64,000 nucleotides of DNA from Leptolyngbyaceae cyanobacterium RM1_1_2 (GCA_012032345.1 JAAUQI010000001.1:1-64000); one strand, 5' to 3'; counted from the first letter of the stretch, positions 18,941-27,794 are shown. Notes: generated by a model not told the origin, from the letters alone. Program-made: numbers and translations.

Positions 18941-20902
18941 ATGCTCCCTGCATTCATTGCTAAAAAGGTATTCACTGACGTGCTGATGGTTCTCTGGCAG
19001 CGAGTTAAACAACAGGCCGCCACCTGGCGCGAAGTTGCCCTGTCAGGGCTGATGATCATCGTGCTGGTGCTGGTAGTTCGCTGGATTGGACTCTTACAGG
19101 TTCAAGAACTAATGGCTTTCGATACATTGTCACGCCACTGCCCTGACTCAGCAGCAGAGCGCTCAATCGTGATTGTAGGCATTGATGAAGCCGACCTCAA
19201 TGCAGTCGGTGGCTTCCCGATTCCCGATCAGACACTAGTGAGTTTGCTGACAACGCTGCAGAATTATAGCCCTGCTGTAATCGGCTTAGATTTACTGCGA
19301 GATCTGCCCCTACAGCCGGGGTACGACTTGCTAGCTCAAATACTGGCCCAAAGCTCAAATCTAATCGGAGCTGAAATGGCTTTAAATTCAGAGCCAAGAT
19401 TAAATGTCAATCCCCCAGCAATGCTGCCCGCAAAGCGAGTCGGCTTTGTCGATATCCTGGTTGATAACGATGGCAAACTGCGGCGTATGGTTTTGACCAG
19501 CCAGTCGGCCTCAGGAAAGCTCAAGCATTCATTTGCGCTACGGCTGGTGCAGCGTTATCTATCAGCTCAAAATGTTCCCTTTCAATTTGAATCTCGTGCC
19601 CCCAAGCCGATTCAGATCGGTAATTTTAAGCTGAATCAGTTTCAACCTAACTCCGGCGGCTATGTTCGCGTCGATGCCGAAGGCAACCAGAGACTGTTTA
19701 ATTTTTGTGCCAGTCAGCGTCCCTTTCAAACCCTCTCACTCACTGAGGTTCTGCAGCAGAACTTTGCCCCAGAATGGATTCGCAATCAGATTGTCATTAT
19801 CGGCATGACGGCCCCCAGTGTCAAAGACGTTTTTTTTACTTCTGCCCTGCGAGAAACGCTGTCGTCTCAGCTAATGAACAAACTGGTTCCATCCACTCAG
19901 CTGATCTACGGCGTAGAGGTGCAGGCTTACGCCATAAATCAAATTATTAACGTTGCTTTTAAGCGCCAGCCTCAGCTTCAGGTCTGGACAGATGCCTGGG
20001 AATATAGCTGGATTGTGCTGTGGGGGCTGCTGGGAATTGCCCTAGAAATTCTGCTACAGTCCCCCTGGAAGAGCCTGCTGAGTCTTATCCTCGCTGCTAC
20101 TGCCCTGATAGGTATTAGCTTTTTTGCTTTAATGCTGGGATGGTGGATTCCTCTGGTTCCGGCGGTACTGGCGCTGAGCGGGGCCGGATTGATCACGGCC
20201 TTTTTCGACCGAGATCTGCGCTTTGAGCTGGAGTATCGCCGCATAGCTATTGAACGCACCTATGAAGCCGTTCACAACGGCCCTTTGCAGCAGCTAGCGG
20301 TGATTCTTAGAAATTTAGACGAAGATGATTCGCCACAGCCGCTACGATCCCAGCTGCAGTCTCTAAATGAAGAACTGCGCAGCATCTTTCAGCATATGCA
20401 ACAGGAAATGCTGACTCGCAGCGACAGACTTTATCTTAAGGGCAATTTGATTCTAGATTTACAAGCCCCCATTGCAGAACTGCTTTATCAGGTTTATAAC
20501 AGCACTCTAGAGGTGCAGGCTCCCGGTTTTGCCGAAATTCAGACCTATATCTCCCCAGATTTTGAAATTCTCAAGCGCAACTCCTTTAGCGCCAAACAAA
20601 AGCGGGGCCTGTGCTTGTTTTTGCAAGAAGCTTTGTGGAACGTAGGGAATCATGCGATTGGGGCAACTCGTTTAGATGTCATGTGTGTTCGAGAAGGCAG
20701 TAACTACGTGCTGCAAATTACTGATAATGGGTTGGGGGTGACCTCTAAGCGCGAAGGCCAGGGAACTAAACAAGCCAGAGTGATTGCCTGGGAGCTAGGC
20801 GGACGATTTCAGCGGCGATCGCAGACTCCCCAGGGCACCCGCTGCGAGCTGATCTTTCCAATGCAAGGAACCTGGTTCAGCAGGCTGAGACGAGTGCCAT
20901 AG
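18941..20902 (+). CDS. CHASE2-domain sensor histidine kinase
   Basis: 653-residue membrane kinase. After an N-terminal helix (about 28-47) comes an extracytoplasmic CHASE2 domain (about 58-345; FDTLSRHCPDSAAERSIVIV then GIDE near its start). Three membrane helices follow at about 353-375, 380-398 and 402-420. The kinase part has a phosphoacceptor His445 in RTYEAVHNGPLQQL (HisKA_3-like) and an ATPase domain with QEALWNVGNHAIGATR (N box) and ITDNGLGV (G1 box). The cognate regulator lies immediately upstream. CHASE2 senses unknown external signals. Confidence 0.88.
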   Translation: MLPAFIAKKVFTDVLMVLWQRVKQQAATWREVALSGLMIIVLVLVVRWIGLLQVQELMAFDTLSRHCPDSAAERSIVIVGIDEADLNAVGGFPIPDQTLVSLLTTLQNYSPAVIGLDLLRDLPLQPGYDLLAQILAQSSNLIGAEMALNSEPRLNVNPPAMLPAKRVGFVDILVDNDGKLRRMVLTSQSASGKLKHSFALRLVQRYLSAQNVPFQFESRAPKPIQIGNFKLNQFQPNSGGYVRVDAEGNQRLFNFCASQRPFQTLSLTEVLQQNFAPEWIRNQIVIIGMTAPSVKDVFFTSALRETLSSQLMNKLVPSTQLIYGVEVQAYAINQIINVAFKRQPQLQVWTDAWEYSWIVLWGLLGIALEILLQSPWKSLLSLILAATALIGISFFALMLGWWIPLVPAVLALSGAGLITAFFDRDLRFELEYRRIAIERTYEAVHNGPLQQLAVILRNLDEDDSPQPLRSQLQSLNEELRSIFQHMQQEMLTRSDRLYLKGNLILDLQAPIAELLYQVYNSTLEVQAPGFAEIQTYISPDFEILKRNSFSAKQKRGLCLFLQEALWNVGNHAIGATRLDVMCVREGSNYVLQITDNGLGVTSKREGQGTKQARVIAWELGGRFQRRSQTPQGTRCELIFPMQGTWFSRLRRVP

Positions 20903-21019
20903 GGCTGCTGGGCAAAACTTCTTTTGGTGCATCCCACTTTTGTCACCCTCACCCTTGAATTCGGCTCCCCTTCTCCCGACTGGGACGTACTCACTTCTCT
21001 CTGCGTAAACAGTTCCATA

Positions 21020-21132
21020 GCAAACCGCAGTTTGGTTAGGACAACTCAAATCGCTGAATCTTTACGTGACCAGCATCCTATTCATCCCTCTGCCTTCATC
21101 CCTCTGCCTTCATCCCTCTGCCTTTCGCTGTA
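21020..21132 (+). repeat. Family B dispersed repeat, three 14-bp units
   Basis: Starts GCAAACCGCAGTTTGGTTAG and ends CTGCCTTTCGCTGTA, with three units of TTCATCCCTCTGCC. It lies in the leader of the STAND gene; the open frame extends through it, so the repeat adds spurious N-terminal codons (IHPSAFIPLPSSLCLSLY). The remaining part of 20903-21289 holds no other recognised feature. Confidence 0.7.
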
Positions 21133-21289
21133 CATAATAATGTCATCCGCAGTCAGGGATAGCGCTATTCCTAAGGTGGAACTCCTCTTTTCCAAAATCG
21201 GAAAGCCAGGGGCCTGCAAATTAAGGATCTTCTCAAGTTATCAAGGCATGATAGCGACAGCCGTTAAAAATGCTTGGAGTAGATTCGTA

Positions 21290-22738
21290 ATGGCACAGGC
21301 TCTGCATAGTCCTCAGCGATACCGGGGTTTTGTCCTGACTGCAGTGGGTTTGCAAAAACTCCACCAGCAAATCAGGCAGCTAGAAGCTAAAACCCAGCTG
21401 CGGCAAAGCCCTCGGACGATCGCAGAACGGGTTCAGCTCAGCGAACCTGATGGCATTCACCCCATCACCGTTAGAAAAATTCTTAACGGTGCCAGCGGCG
21501 TCGATAAACGCTCAATCCAGATTGTTTTCCAGGTGCTACAGCTGCAGCTTAAAGAGGGGGACTATGCTCATGCTGGCCTATATCAGCAATCTACTGCCAG
21601 TCAGCCTGTGACAGAAGCTGCTGTAGTCATAGCACCCCCGGTTGTAGCCACTCCTGCCGTCAAACACCAAGACTACAGCGAAGCGCTAGAGAGAGCTAAC
21701 CTTTACGGACGAGAACATGAGCTGACCGATCTCGTTAAGATAATTGGCTCTGAGCGCTGCCGCCTAGTGCAGATTTTGGGTATGGCAGGCGTGGGCAAAA
21801 CGGCGTTGACAACTCTGGTGACAAAGGCAGTCCAGCCTGAGTTTGAGTTTGTAGTTTGGAAGTCTCTTTACCATGCCCCAGCCCCCCAGGCAGTTTTGAC
21901 CAGCCTGCTGCAGTTTTTGACTCAGCCAGCAGCCAGCAGCATAAAATTACCGACTCAGACTGAGGCACTCCAGGAATTGCTGATTGAACAGCTTCAAAAC
22001 CATCGCTGTTTGCTGATATTTGATCGCTTTGATTCAGTCTTGTCTGGCAAGCAGTACGCAGGCTACTGTCGTCAGGGATTTGCAGCCTACGGGGAACTGC
22101 TGCGCGCTGTGGCAGAAGTCTCTCACCAGAGCTGCTTGATCATCACCAGTCGAGAAAAGCCTAGGGCTATTGAATTTGAGCAAGCACGCTACGTTAGCTC
22201 ACTGCAGCTTAAGGGGTTACCGCTATTAGAATGCCAGCAAATTGCTAAAAGTTATGAGCGCGTGATTGGAAATATAGACGAATGGCGATCGCTGACTGAG
22301 CGATGCGAAGGCAATCCCCTAGCCTTAAAAAAGATTTTGGCCTGTATTCAGGACTATTTTAACGGTCGCATTTCTGATTATCTAAAGTACCTAAAACAAG
22401 GACGGCTGCTGTTTGGTGATTTATACGATCTGCTCAGCCAGCAGTTTGACTGTCTTTCTACAGTAGAACGAGAGTTAGTTTACTGTTTAGCCCGCTATTT
22501 AGAACCCATTTCAATCTCAAAGCTGCGGGAGGATATGGCATCGTCCCTGAGTCATCTCTACTGGCTAGAGGGACTCGATTCCCTCAGTCGGCGATCGCTG
22601 CTGCATCAACAAAAGGGCTATCTCAGGCTTGACACGATGATGCGAACCTATGTCAACGAATGCCAGCTTGAACAGCGAGATCAGGCTTCATTTAAGCCCA
22701 AGCTTGAGATCGTATCTAGCAAACACACGGTCGCTTAG
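21290..22738 (+). CDS. HTH-STAND ATPase (NB-ARC) without sensor repeats
   Basis: STAND-class NTPase of 482 residues from the chosen start. The N-terminal 90 residues resemble the HTH region found in cyanobacterial NB-ARC proteins (TIAERVQLS, HPITVRKILNGASGVDKRSI). The NB-ARC part has the P-loop GMAGVGKT at 164-171, Walker B LLIFDRF near 245, LIITSREKP, and a GLPL-like CEGNPLALKKI. A winged-helix region follows and the protein then ends, lacking the WD40 or TPR sensor array of most relatives. The open frame continues 122 codons upstream through a family B repeat. I choose ATG 21290 (GGAG about ten bases before); ATG 21248 is the alternative. Function as a regulator or defence switch is possible but unproven. 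Confidence 0.72.
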   Translation: MAQALHSPQRYRGFVLTAVGLQKLHQQIRQLEAKTQLRQSPRTIAERVQLSEPDGIHPITVRKILNGASGVDKRSIQIVFQVLQLQLKEGDYAHAGLYQQSTASQPVTEAAVVIAPPVVATPAVKHQDYSEALERANLYGREHELTDLVKIIGSERCRLVQILGMAGVGKTALTTLVTKAVQPEFEFVVWKSLYHAPAPQAVLTSLLQFLTQPAASSIKLPTQTEALQELLIEQLQNHRCLLIFDRFDSVLSGKQYAGYCRQGFAAYGELLRAVAEVSHQSCLIITSREKPRAIEFEQARYVSSLQLKGLPLLECQQIAKSYERVIGNIDEWRSLTERCEGNPLALKKILACIQDYFNGRISDYLKYLKQGRLLFGDLYDLLSQQFDCLSTVERELVYCLARYLEPISISKLREDMASSLSHLYWLEGLDSLSRRSLLHQQKGYLRLDTMMRTYVNECQLEQRDQASFKPKLEIVSSKHTVA

Positions 22739-22784
22739 CGGTTAGCCTTACAAATGCATTCTGAGAGCCGATCTAGTTTGTAGT

Positions 22785-22800
22785 TGAGTATTCATACTCA
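22785..22800. promoter_or_regulatory. Palindrome TGAGTAT-TC-ATACTCA
   Basis: Perfect 16-bp palindrome 46 bases after the STAND stop codon, in the same GTAGTTGAGTAT context as the one at 7458-7473. No U-tract follows. Confidence 0.4.
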
Positions 22801-22883
22801 CTCCCCTTGCAAAGGTGTCATCCTCCCCTTATTCTGTCCTCAGCTAAATTTCAGCATGGTTGTCTAATCTAAAGAAGTAAACT

Positions 22884-23115
22884 CTATTTTCCGCTGATAC
22901 CGAATTTGACAGCGGCACCGGCTGGCCTAGCTTTTATGCGCCCCTCAGCAATGCCATTCTTACCTCTGGCGATCGCCTGCTGCTGATAGCTCGAACTGTG
23001 AAGTCCACTGTCGTCGCTGCGGCGGACATTTAGGCCATGTGTTTGACGATGGGCCTGCCCCGACTGGCAAACGCTACTGCATGAACGGCGTTGCGCTTAA
23101 ATTTGCTGCCGGATA
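22884..23115 (+). pseudogene. msrB: msrB remnant (methionine-R-sulfoxide reductase)
   Basis: Two frames together give the C-terminal two thirds of MsrB. First comes [20 protein letters not shown], directly preceded by an in-frame stop. Then, in another frame, [20 protein letters not shown] and [15 protein letters not shown], including the second Zn-binding Cys pair and the catalytic Cys of RYC. The N-terminal Zn-binding Cys pair is missing, and a frameshift lies around 22980-23005. MsrB would reduce the R-epimer of methionine sulfoxide. It sits just upstream of intact msrA on the same strand, as in many msrBA pairs. The remnant is certainly non-functional as written. Confidence 0.85.
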
Positions 23116-23237
23116 AGGCCACCTGGCAGACAGTTTGTAGGCTGGGTCAGCGATAGCGTCACCCATGCGGACGTTGGGTGACGCTATCGCAACTGCAACC
23201 TATACCTATCCATTTATTGTTCTGGAGAATGTAGTCT

Positions 23238-23960
23238 ATGTCATCTCACAATTCTGTGTCTAATTCTTTACGTCGTCTGTCTATCTTGTCGATAGCGGCT
23301 GTGGCGCTGACCTATGGGGCCACCCGCTGGGGAACTGCGGGTCATGTTCCTGCTACAGCGGCAGCGTTTCCCGAGGCTGCTGTAGATGTTCGGGTAGCCT
23401 CATCCTCATCAGAACAGACAGCGGTTTTTGCCGGCGGCTGCTTTTGGGGCATGGAAGGGGTTTTTGAGCATCTCAAAGGCGTCTCTGAGGTGGTCTCAGG
23501 CTATGCGGGTGGCAACGCCGAGTCAGCCCACTATGACGAAGTCAGCTCTGGGGCCACAAGCCATGCGGAGTCGGTAAAGATCACCTACGATCCGGCGCAA
23601 ATCTCCTATGGTGAGCTGCTCAAGGTTTACTTTGCTGTCGCCCACGACCCCACTCAGCTCAACCGACAGGGGCCAGACAGAGGCACCCAGTATCGTTCGG
23701 CTATCTTCTTTGCCAACAATGAGCAAAAGCAGGTGACTCAGGCTTATATTGCTCAGCTTGAGCAAGCCCAGATTTTTGATCACCCCATCGTGACGCAGCT
23801 AACGCCCTTAGATAGTTTTTATGCGGCTGAGGACTACCATCAGGACTTTATCACTCGCAATCCTTACAATCCCTATGTTGTCGTGCATGACCTGCCCCAG
23901 ATCGCTCAGCTTCAAGCACAGTTTCCTGAGCTGTACCAGGAGCCAGAAAGTTTGTCTTAG
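23238..23960 (+). CDS. msrA: Peptide methionine-S-sulfoxide reductase, exported MsrA
   Basis: 240-residue MsrA, reducing methionine-S-sulfoxide in proteins. Residues 1-45 form a cleavable or anchoring N-terminus (RRLSILSIAAVALTYGATRW) followed by an Ala-rich linker, so the enzyme probably works outside the cytoplasm. The catalytic domain has Cys68 in AVFAGGCFWGMEGVFEHL, and then GYAGG, YDPAQISYGELLKVYF, HDPTQLNRQGPDRGTQYRSA and FYAAEDYHQDF. Resolving cysteines at the C-terminus, as in some MsrA, are absent, so reduction may depend on a partner thiol. The decayed msrB lies 120 bases upstream. The b561/sulfite-oxidase-fold pair at 30.1-31.5 kb may serve the same repair task. Confidence 0.9.
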   Translation: MSSHNSVSNSLRRLSILSIAAVALTYGATRWGTAGHVPATAAAFPEAAVDVRVASSSSEQTAVFAGGCFWGMEGVFEHLKGVSEVVSGYAGGNAESAHYDEVSSGATSHAESVKITYDPAQISYGELLKVYFAVAHDPTQLNRQGPDRGTQYRSAIFFANNEQKQVTQAYIAQLEQAQIFDHPIVTQLTPLDSFYAAEDYHQDFITRNPYNPYVVVHDLPQIAQLQAQFPELYQEPESLS

Positions 23961-24089
23961 CAACCCCCTTGAGTCTCTGCACGAGTGCCCCCATCAGCAG
24001 GGTAGCTGTATGAGAACTTACACTGAAGGCGGGAGGCAATTATTGTATTGTGAGCAGTGAAACTGCTTTGAATTCCCCTTCTATGTCTG

Positions 24090-24679
24090 ATGCAAAAGTC
24101 TCACATGGACGAGCGCTTTGGCCTGTTTGTGATTATTGTGCTGGGGAAGGCAATTATTTCGGTGGCGACAGGGGTAGCTCAAACTGACTGGCAGTGCCCA
24201 GCGTGCTGACGGGGATGGGCGGCTTTTTGACTGCTGTCAGCCTGTGGTGGATGTATTTTGAACGGGCGGATGAGACCACCATCAATCAGGCGCTGCGCAG
24301 CGGCAGAATGGCGCTGCTGCGATCCTATGTCTATGGCTATAGCCATGTGCTGGCATTTATGGGCATTGTTGCGACTGGGGTGGGCATTCAGTTTGCGATC
24401 GAGGCGGCGGCAGGACATGACTTTGTGGCTGAGGCCCGTGCGGTTCTTTGCGGCGGGGTGGCAATTTTTTTGGCCGGGGTGACGACGCTGCAGTGGGCCT
24501 TGCCGAGTTCGCTGCCTCGGGGGGTAATTGCCGCGCGATCGCTGCTGGCGGTTTTAGCCTTGGGCCTAGTTCCTCTGAGTGCGGGGCTATCTCCTGTAGT
24601 GGTGGTGCTGGTGCTGAGTTTGTCACTAGTGGCCCTGAACTATTTTGACGGCATTCCGCTGCCAGATACACCGGCGTAA
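24090..24679 (+). pseudogene. ltrA-like (low temperature requirement A) remnant
   Basis: The first frame reads HMDERFGLFVIIVLGKAII then SVATGVAQTDWQ, the conserved central block of LtrA membrane proteins, and then stops. After a one-base shift near 24190 the protein continues with VLTGMGGFLTAVSLWWMYFE and several membrane helices to a stop at 24677-24679 (end NYFDGIPLPDTPA). The N-terminal half of a normal LtrA (about 380 residues) is missing; the fragment begins shortly after an in-frame stop at 24069. The 3' frame alone, from GTG 24194, would give 161 residues. I regard it as a truncated and frameshifted remnant. Confidence 0.7.
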
Positions 24680-24768
24680 TCTGGCTCAGATTGAGACGAA
24701 TGCAAAAGAGGTTATGTCTCGTGGTAGAGAGACAATTACTGCAAAAAGCCGGACGCTAGGTGGTTAGA

Positions 24769-24881
24769 CATAGCGAAAGGCGGAAGGATGAAGGCGGAAG
24801 GATGAAGGCGGAAGGATGAATAGAATGCCGGTCACGTAAAGATTCAGCGATCTGAGTTGTCCTAACCAAACTGCGGTTTGT
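24769..24881 (-). repeat. Family B dispersed repeat, inverted copy with three units
   Basis: Reverse-oriented copy: TAGCGAAAGG, three units of CGGAAGGATGAAGG, then CGGTCACGTAAAGATTCAGC and CCAAACTGCGGTTTG. It lies between the ltrA remnant and the antiporter gene. The core matches the other copies almost base for base. Confidence 0.7.
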
Positions 24882-24911
24882 TGTAAAAGCAATTTGTCAA
24901 GCGTCGTCAGC

Positions 24912-24935
24912 GGCCAGGAATGCCTATTCCTGGCC
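24912..24935. promoter_or_regulatory. Perfect hairpin in the leader of the antiporter gene
   Basis: GGCCAGGAAT, loop GCCT, ATTCCTGGCC: a ten-base perfect stem with a four-base loop. It lies nine bases before a strong AGGAGG at 24944-24949. No U-tract follows, so it is more likely a leader RNA hairpin or an operator than a terminator. Confidence 0.45.
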
Positions 24936-24957
24936 CTCTCTATAGGAGGCCATAGCG

Positions 24958-27096
24958 GTGATTTTATTTTTGGTGGAGCCTGTCTCGGAAACTTTGCAAG
25001 AGCCGATTACAACCTTTGTGCTGCTGCTGGCGATCGTGCTGGTGACGCCGCCTTTGTTTGAGCGACTGAAGCTGCCGGGGCTGGTGGGTCTGCTGGTGGC
25101 GGGGGTTTTGTTTGGCGGTAGCGGCCTCGGCTGGCTCAGTGCTGACACTGAGACGATGAAGCTGTTTTCAGAAATCGGCAAAATCTATCTGATGTTTGTC
25201 GCCGGACTGGAAATTGATCTGGTGCTGTTTCAAAAAACCCGCAATCGCTCTATGGGCTTTGGCTTCATGACGTTTGCCATCCCCCTGATTGGCGGTATAG
25301 CCGTGGGTCTATTGTTTGACTTTGGCTGGCTGGCGGCGGTGCTGATTGGGTCACTGCTGGCTTCTCACACGCTGCTGGCCTATCCGATTGTGCAGCGGCT
25401 GGGGGTGGTGAACGATGAAGCAGTGACGGTGACTGTCGGGGCAACTATTTTTACCGATATTGGGTCGCTACTGGTGCTGGCGATTTGCCTGGGTATCAGC
25501 CAGGGCGATTTTTCAGCCGTAAAGCTGCTGACGCTGCTGGGGTCTTTGGGACTGTATGCGATCGCGGTTTTGTGGGGACTCAAGCAGCTGGGTCAGGTTT
25601 TCTTTCAGCGCACGGGCAAAGACGAGGGCAACCAGTTCCTTTTTGTCATGCTCTCGGTCTTTTTGTGTGCTTTGGTGGCTCAGCTAATCGGGGTTGAAAA
25701 CATTATTGGGGCATTTTTGGCGGGTCTGGCGATCAACAGCGTGGTCGGTGACGGCCCGGTGAAAGAAAAAACCGAGTTTATGGGCAGCGTTCTGTTTATC
25801 CCGCTGTTTTTTGTCAATATGGGGCTGTTGCTCGACCTCAAAGCCTTTGAGAGTATTTTGTCTTTTGTGGAGCTGCCGCTGCTGATTGTAGGGGTGCTGC
25901 TGCTAACTAAGCTGATGGCTACCCTCGGTGCCCGTCAGCTCTTCGGCTATAGCTGGCCGCAGACCTGGACGATGTGGTCGCTGTCTATTCCGCAGGTAGC
26001 GGCGACCTTGGCGGCGGCGCTGGTAGGCTATGAGGCCGAAATTATTAACTCTCAGGTGTTTAACAGCGTCATTTTGCTGATGCTGGTAACGGCGATTTTG
26101 GGGCCGCTGGTGACGGCAAGCGCGGCTAAACGGCTGGCGGTGCAGGAGACGTTTGATCAAGAGGAACTGCTTGACTGGCTGCCGCCGCCGACTGATATTC
26201 CTGAATCTTTTGCGGTGGTGGTGCCGATTTATAATCCCAAGACTGAGCGATCGCTAATTGAGCTAGCAGCAGCGGTGGCCCGTTACGAAAATGGCCGGGT
26301 GATTCCGCTGGCGATCGCCCTGGCTCAGCCCCAAATGGATTCACCCCAGCTAGCGCGGGCGCTGGCTCACAGCCGTCAGCGGCTAGAAGCAGCCCAGGCG
26401 ATTAGCGAAGAATTTGAGGCTACGCTGGAGCCAAAGCTGCGGATTGAGTACAACGTAGCTCAGGCAGTGTGCCATGTCAGCCGAGAAGAAAACGCCAACC
26501 TGATTGTGTTGGGCATGGGCCGACAGACGAGACTGGGGGCACGGCTGTTCAACAATATTCACGACCGGGTGCTGTGGGCGGCTCACTGCCCGGTGGTAGT
26601 TGCCCGCCTCACCGACTCGCCTGCCAGTCTCAAGACTATTCTGGTGCCGATTGAAAACCCTTCCCCAGTGGCGCTGCGAACGCTGCGGTTTGCTCAGGTG
26701 CTGGCCAGCGTTAACCAGGCTACGATTACCCTACTGCACGTACACAGCCCCCGCACCTCTAACATTCACCAGGCGCGGCTGCAAAAGCAGCTCGAAACTC
26801 TAGTCGATCGCCTGCCTGCTGCCGACTGCACCATTGAAATTCAGCTTTTGGCCCGTGACAATGTGGTTCTGGCAATTACTAAAGTGGCCCAAAGCTATGA
26901 TCTGGTAGTTCTGCGATCGCAGCGACGCCGGGTGGGAAATGGCTTGACCATCGGCCAAAGCACGACCCCGCTGCTACAGCGGCTGACTAGCTCGGTGATC
27001 TTAATTGGAGAACCCCACCCCCAGCGGGTGCTGCGCCCGATTCGCCGCAGCGGGCCGCTGGCAGAGACGGTGAAGGCGCTACAGCAGTCTACCTGA
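24958..27096 (+). CDS. CPA2-type cation:proton antiporter with C-terminal USP-like domains
   Basis: 712-residue membrane protein. Residues about 15-395 form the 12-13-helix antiporter fold of the CPA2 (KefB/NhaS-like) family: PPLFERLKLPGLVGLLVAGV, LMFVAGLEIDLVLFQKTRNR, VGATIFTDIGSLLVLAICLG, and VENIIGAFLAGLAINSVVGD. From about residue 420 the protein is soluble, with two universal-stress-protein-like segments (FAVVVPIYNPKTERSLIELA to NLIVLGMGRQTRLGARLFNN, and KTILVPIENPSPVALRTLRF to the end). It exchanges Na+ or K+ for H+; the ion cannot be told. Start GTG at 24958 is supported by AGGAGG eight bases upstream. A perfect hairpin precedes it. Confidence 0.87.
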   Translation: MILFLVEPVSETLQEPITTFVLLLAIVLVTPPLFERLKLPGLVGLLVAGVLFGGSGLGWLSADTETMKLFSEIGKIYLMFVAGLEIDLVLFQKTRNRSMGFGFMTFAIPLIGGIAVGLLFDFGWLAAVLIGSLLASHTLLAYPIVQRLGVVNDEAVTVTVGATIFTDIGSLLVLAICLGISQGDFSAVKLLTLLGSLGLYAIAVLWGLKQLGQVFFQRTGKDEGNQFLFVMLSVFLCALVAQLIGVENIIGAFLAGLAINSVVGDGPVKEKTEFMGSVLFIPLFFVNMGLLLDLKAFESILSFVELPLLIVGVLLLTKLMATLGARQLFGYSWPQTWTMWSLSIPQVAATLAAALVGYEAEIINSQVFNSVILLMLVTAILGPLVTASAAKRLAVQETFDQEELLDWLPPPTDIPESFAVVVPIYNPKTERSLIELAAAVARYENGRVIPLAIALAQPQMDSPQLARALAHSRQRLEAAQAISEEFEATLEPKLRIEYNVAQAVCHVSREENANLIVLGMGRQTRLGARLFNNIHDRVLWAAHCPVVVARLTDSPASLKTILVPIENPSPVALRTLRFAQVLASVNQATITLLHVHSPRTSNIHQARLQKQLETLVDRLPAADCTIEIQLLARDNVVLAITKVAQSYDLVVLRSQRRRVGNGLTIGQSTTPLLQRLTSSVILIGEPHPQRVLRPIRRSGPLAETVKALQQST

Positions 27097-27370
27097 GGCG
27101 TTGCGGTGGGCAGCAGCGTACTGAATTGTGTCTGCAAAGATCTGCTCTACTTCGCAGTCAATCATCTGGGTGATTTTGCTCTGTTCTAGCTCATTGAGGC
27201 GATCGCTCAGGTGCTCAAGGGTGCGGGTTCTTTGGCTGCGATCGCGGGGAATCTGGCCCTGCATCTGGTCAGCAATTCTTTACAGCGCCTGGGTGATGCT
27301 GAGGTAGCCGAGACTGGGTAAAAGCTGGAGCAGGTCGGCGGCGTGGTTACCTGAAGCGTTCCACAGATCT
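27079..27370 (-). pseudogene. DMP19/DUF4375-like gene, downstream half
   Basis: In one minus-strand frame the sequence reads DLWNASGNHAADLLQLLPSL then GYLSITQAL, an in-frame TAA, RIADQMQGQIPRDRSQR and on to IFADTIQYAAAHRN. NASGNHAADLLQLL corresponds to the N-x-S/A-G-D segment that follows NGG-x-x-QYF in DMP19/DUF4375 proteins. The missing upstream half is at 27519-27708; a family B repeat (27371-27518) separates the two. The extra TAA shows further decay after the interruption. Family assignment rests on this motif order and is moderately sure. Confidence 0.6.
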
Positions 27371-27518
27371 AGCAAACCGCAGTTTGGTTAAGACAACTCA
27401 GATCGCTGAATCTTTACGTAACCGGCATCCTATTCATCCCTCCGCCTTCATCCCTCTGCCTTCATCCCTCTGCCTTCTTCCGCCTTCATCCCTCCGCCTT
27501 CATCCCTCCACCTTTCGC
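27371..27518 (+). repeat. Family B repeat, long copy inserted in the DMP19-like gene
   Basis: Begins AGCAAACCGCAGTTTGGTTA and ends CACCTTTCGCC, with nearly six units of the 14-bp tract (TTCATCCCTCYGCC, one of them shortened). It separates the two halves of an otherwise continuous protein, so it is an insertion. No clean target duplication is seen. It has the highest unit number of the four copies. Confidence 0.75.
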
Positions 27519-27708
27519 CATATTGCTTCCAGCCGCCGTTAGCAACTTCGGTGTGAAAGTTGCTCAGCAGCCGGATTCTTTGCTGGTCTGGGTTGAGGGT
27601 GTCAAAGTCGCGGCTGATTAAGTCATTGATCAGGTTGATTTCGTCCATGAGCTGTTGGACTTTTGGACGTATTTTTTCGGGTGGGTAGATCGAGATTTTA
27701 TCAGCCAT
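27519..27708 (-). pseudogene. DMP19/DUF4375-like gene, upstream half
   Basis: ATG at 27706-27708 opens MADKISIYPPEKIRPKVQQL and then MDEINLINDLISRDFDTLNP, followed by LLSNFHTEVANGGWKQY. The last block matches the E-x-x-NGG-x-x-QY signature of DMP19/DUF4375. The frame then enters the family B repeat, adding an artificial tail (RWRDEGGGMKAEEGRGMKAE) before a stop at 27448. Function of the family is not settled. Confidence 0.62.
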
Positions 27709-27794
27709 CTAGGCTACAGATGATTGATCAAGCCTGAGATTAGGCTACGGAGGTGGCGGTACGTTTGTTTTTCTTGATCTCAACGTAAGATTTT

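Noticed and set aside
20924-21289. N-terminal 122 codons of the STAND open frame
   Set aside because: They lie largely over a family B repeat and a stretch without protein-like composition; the homologous part starts at about 21290.
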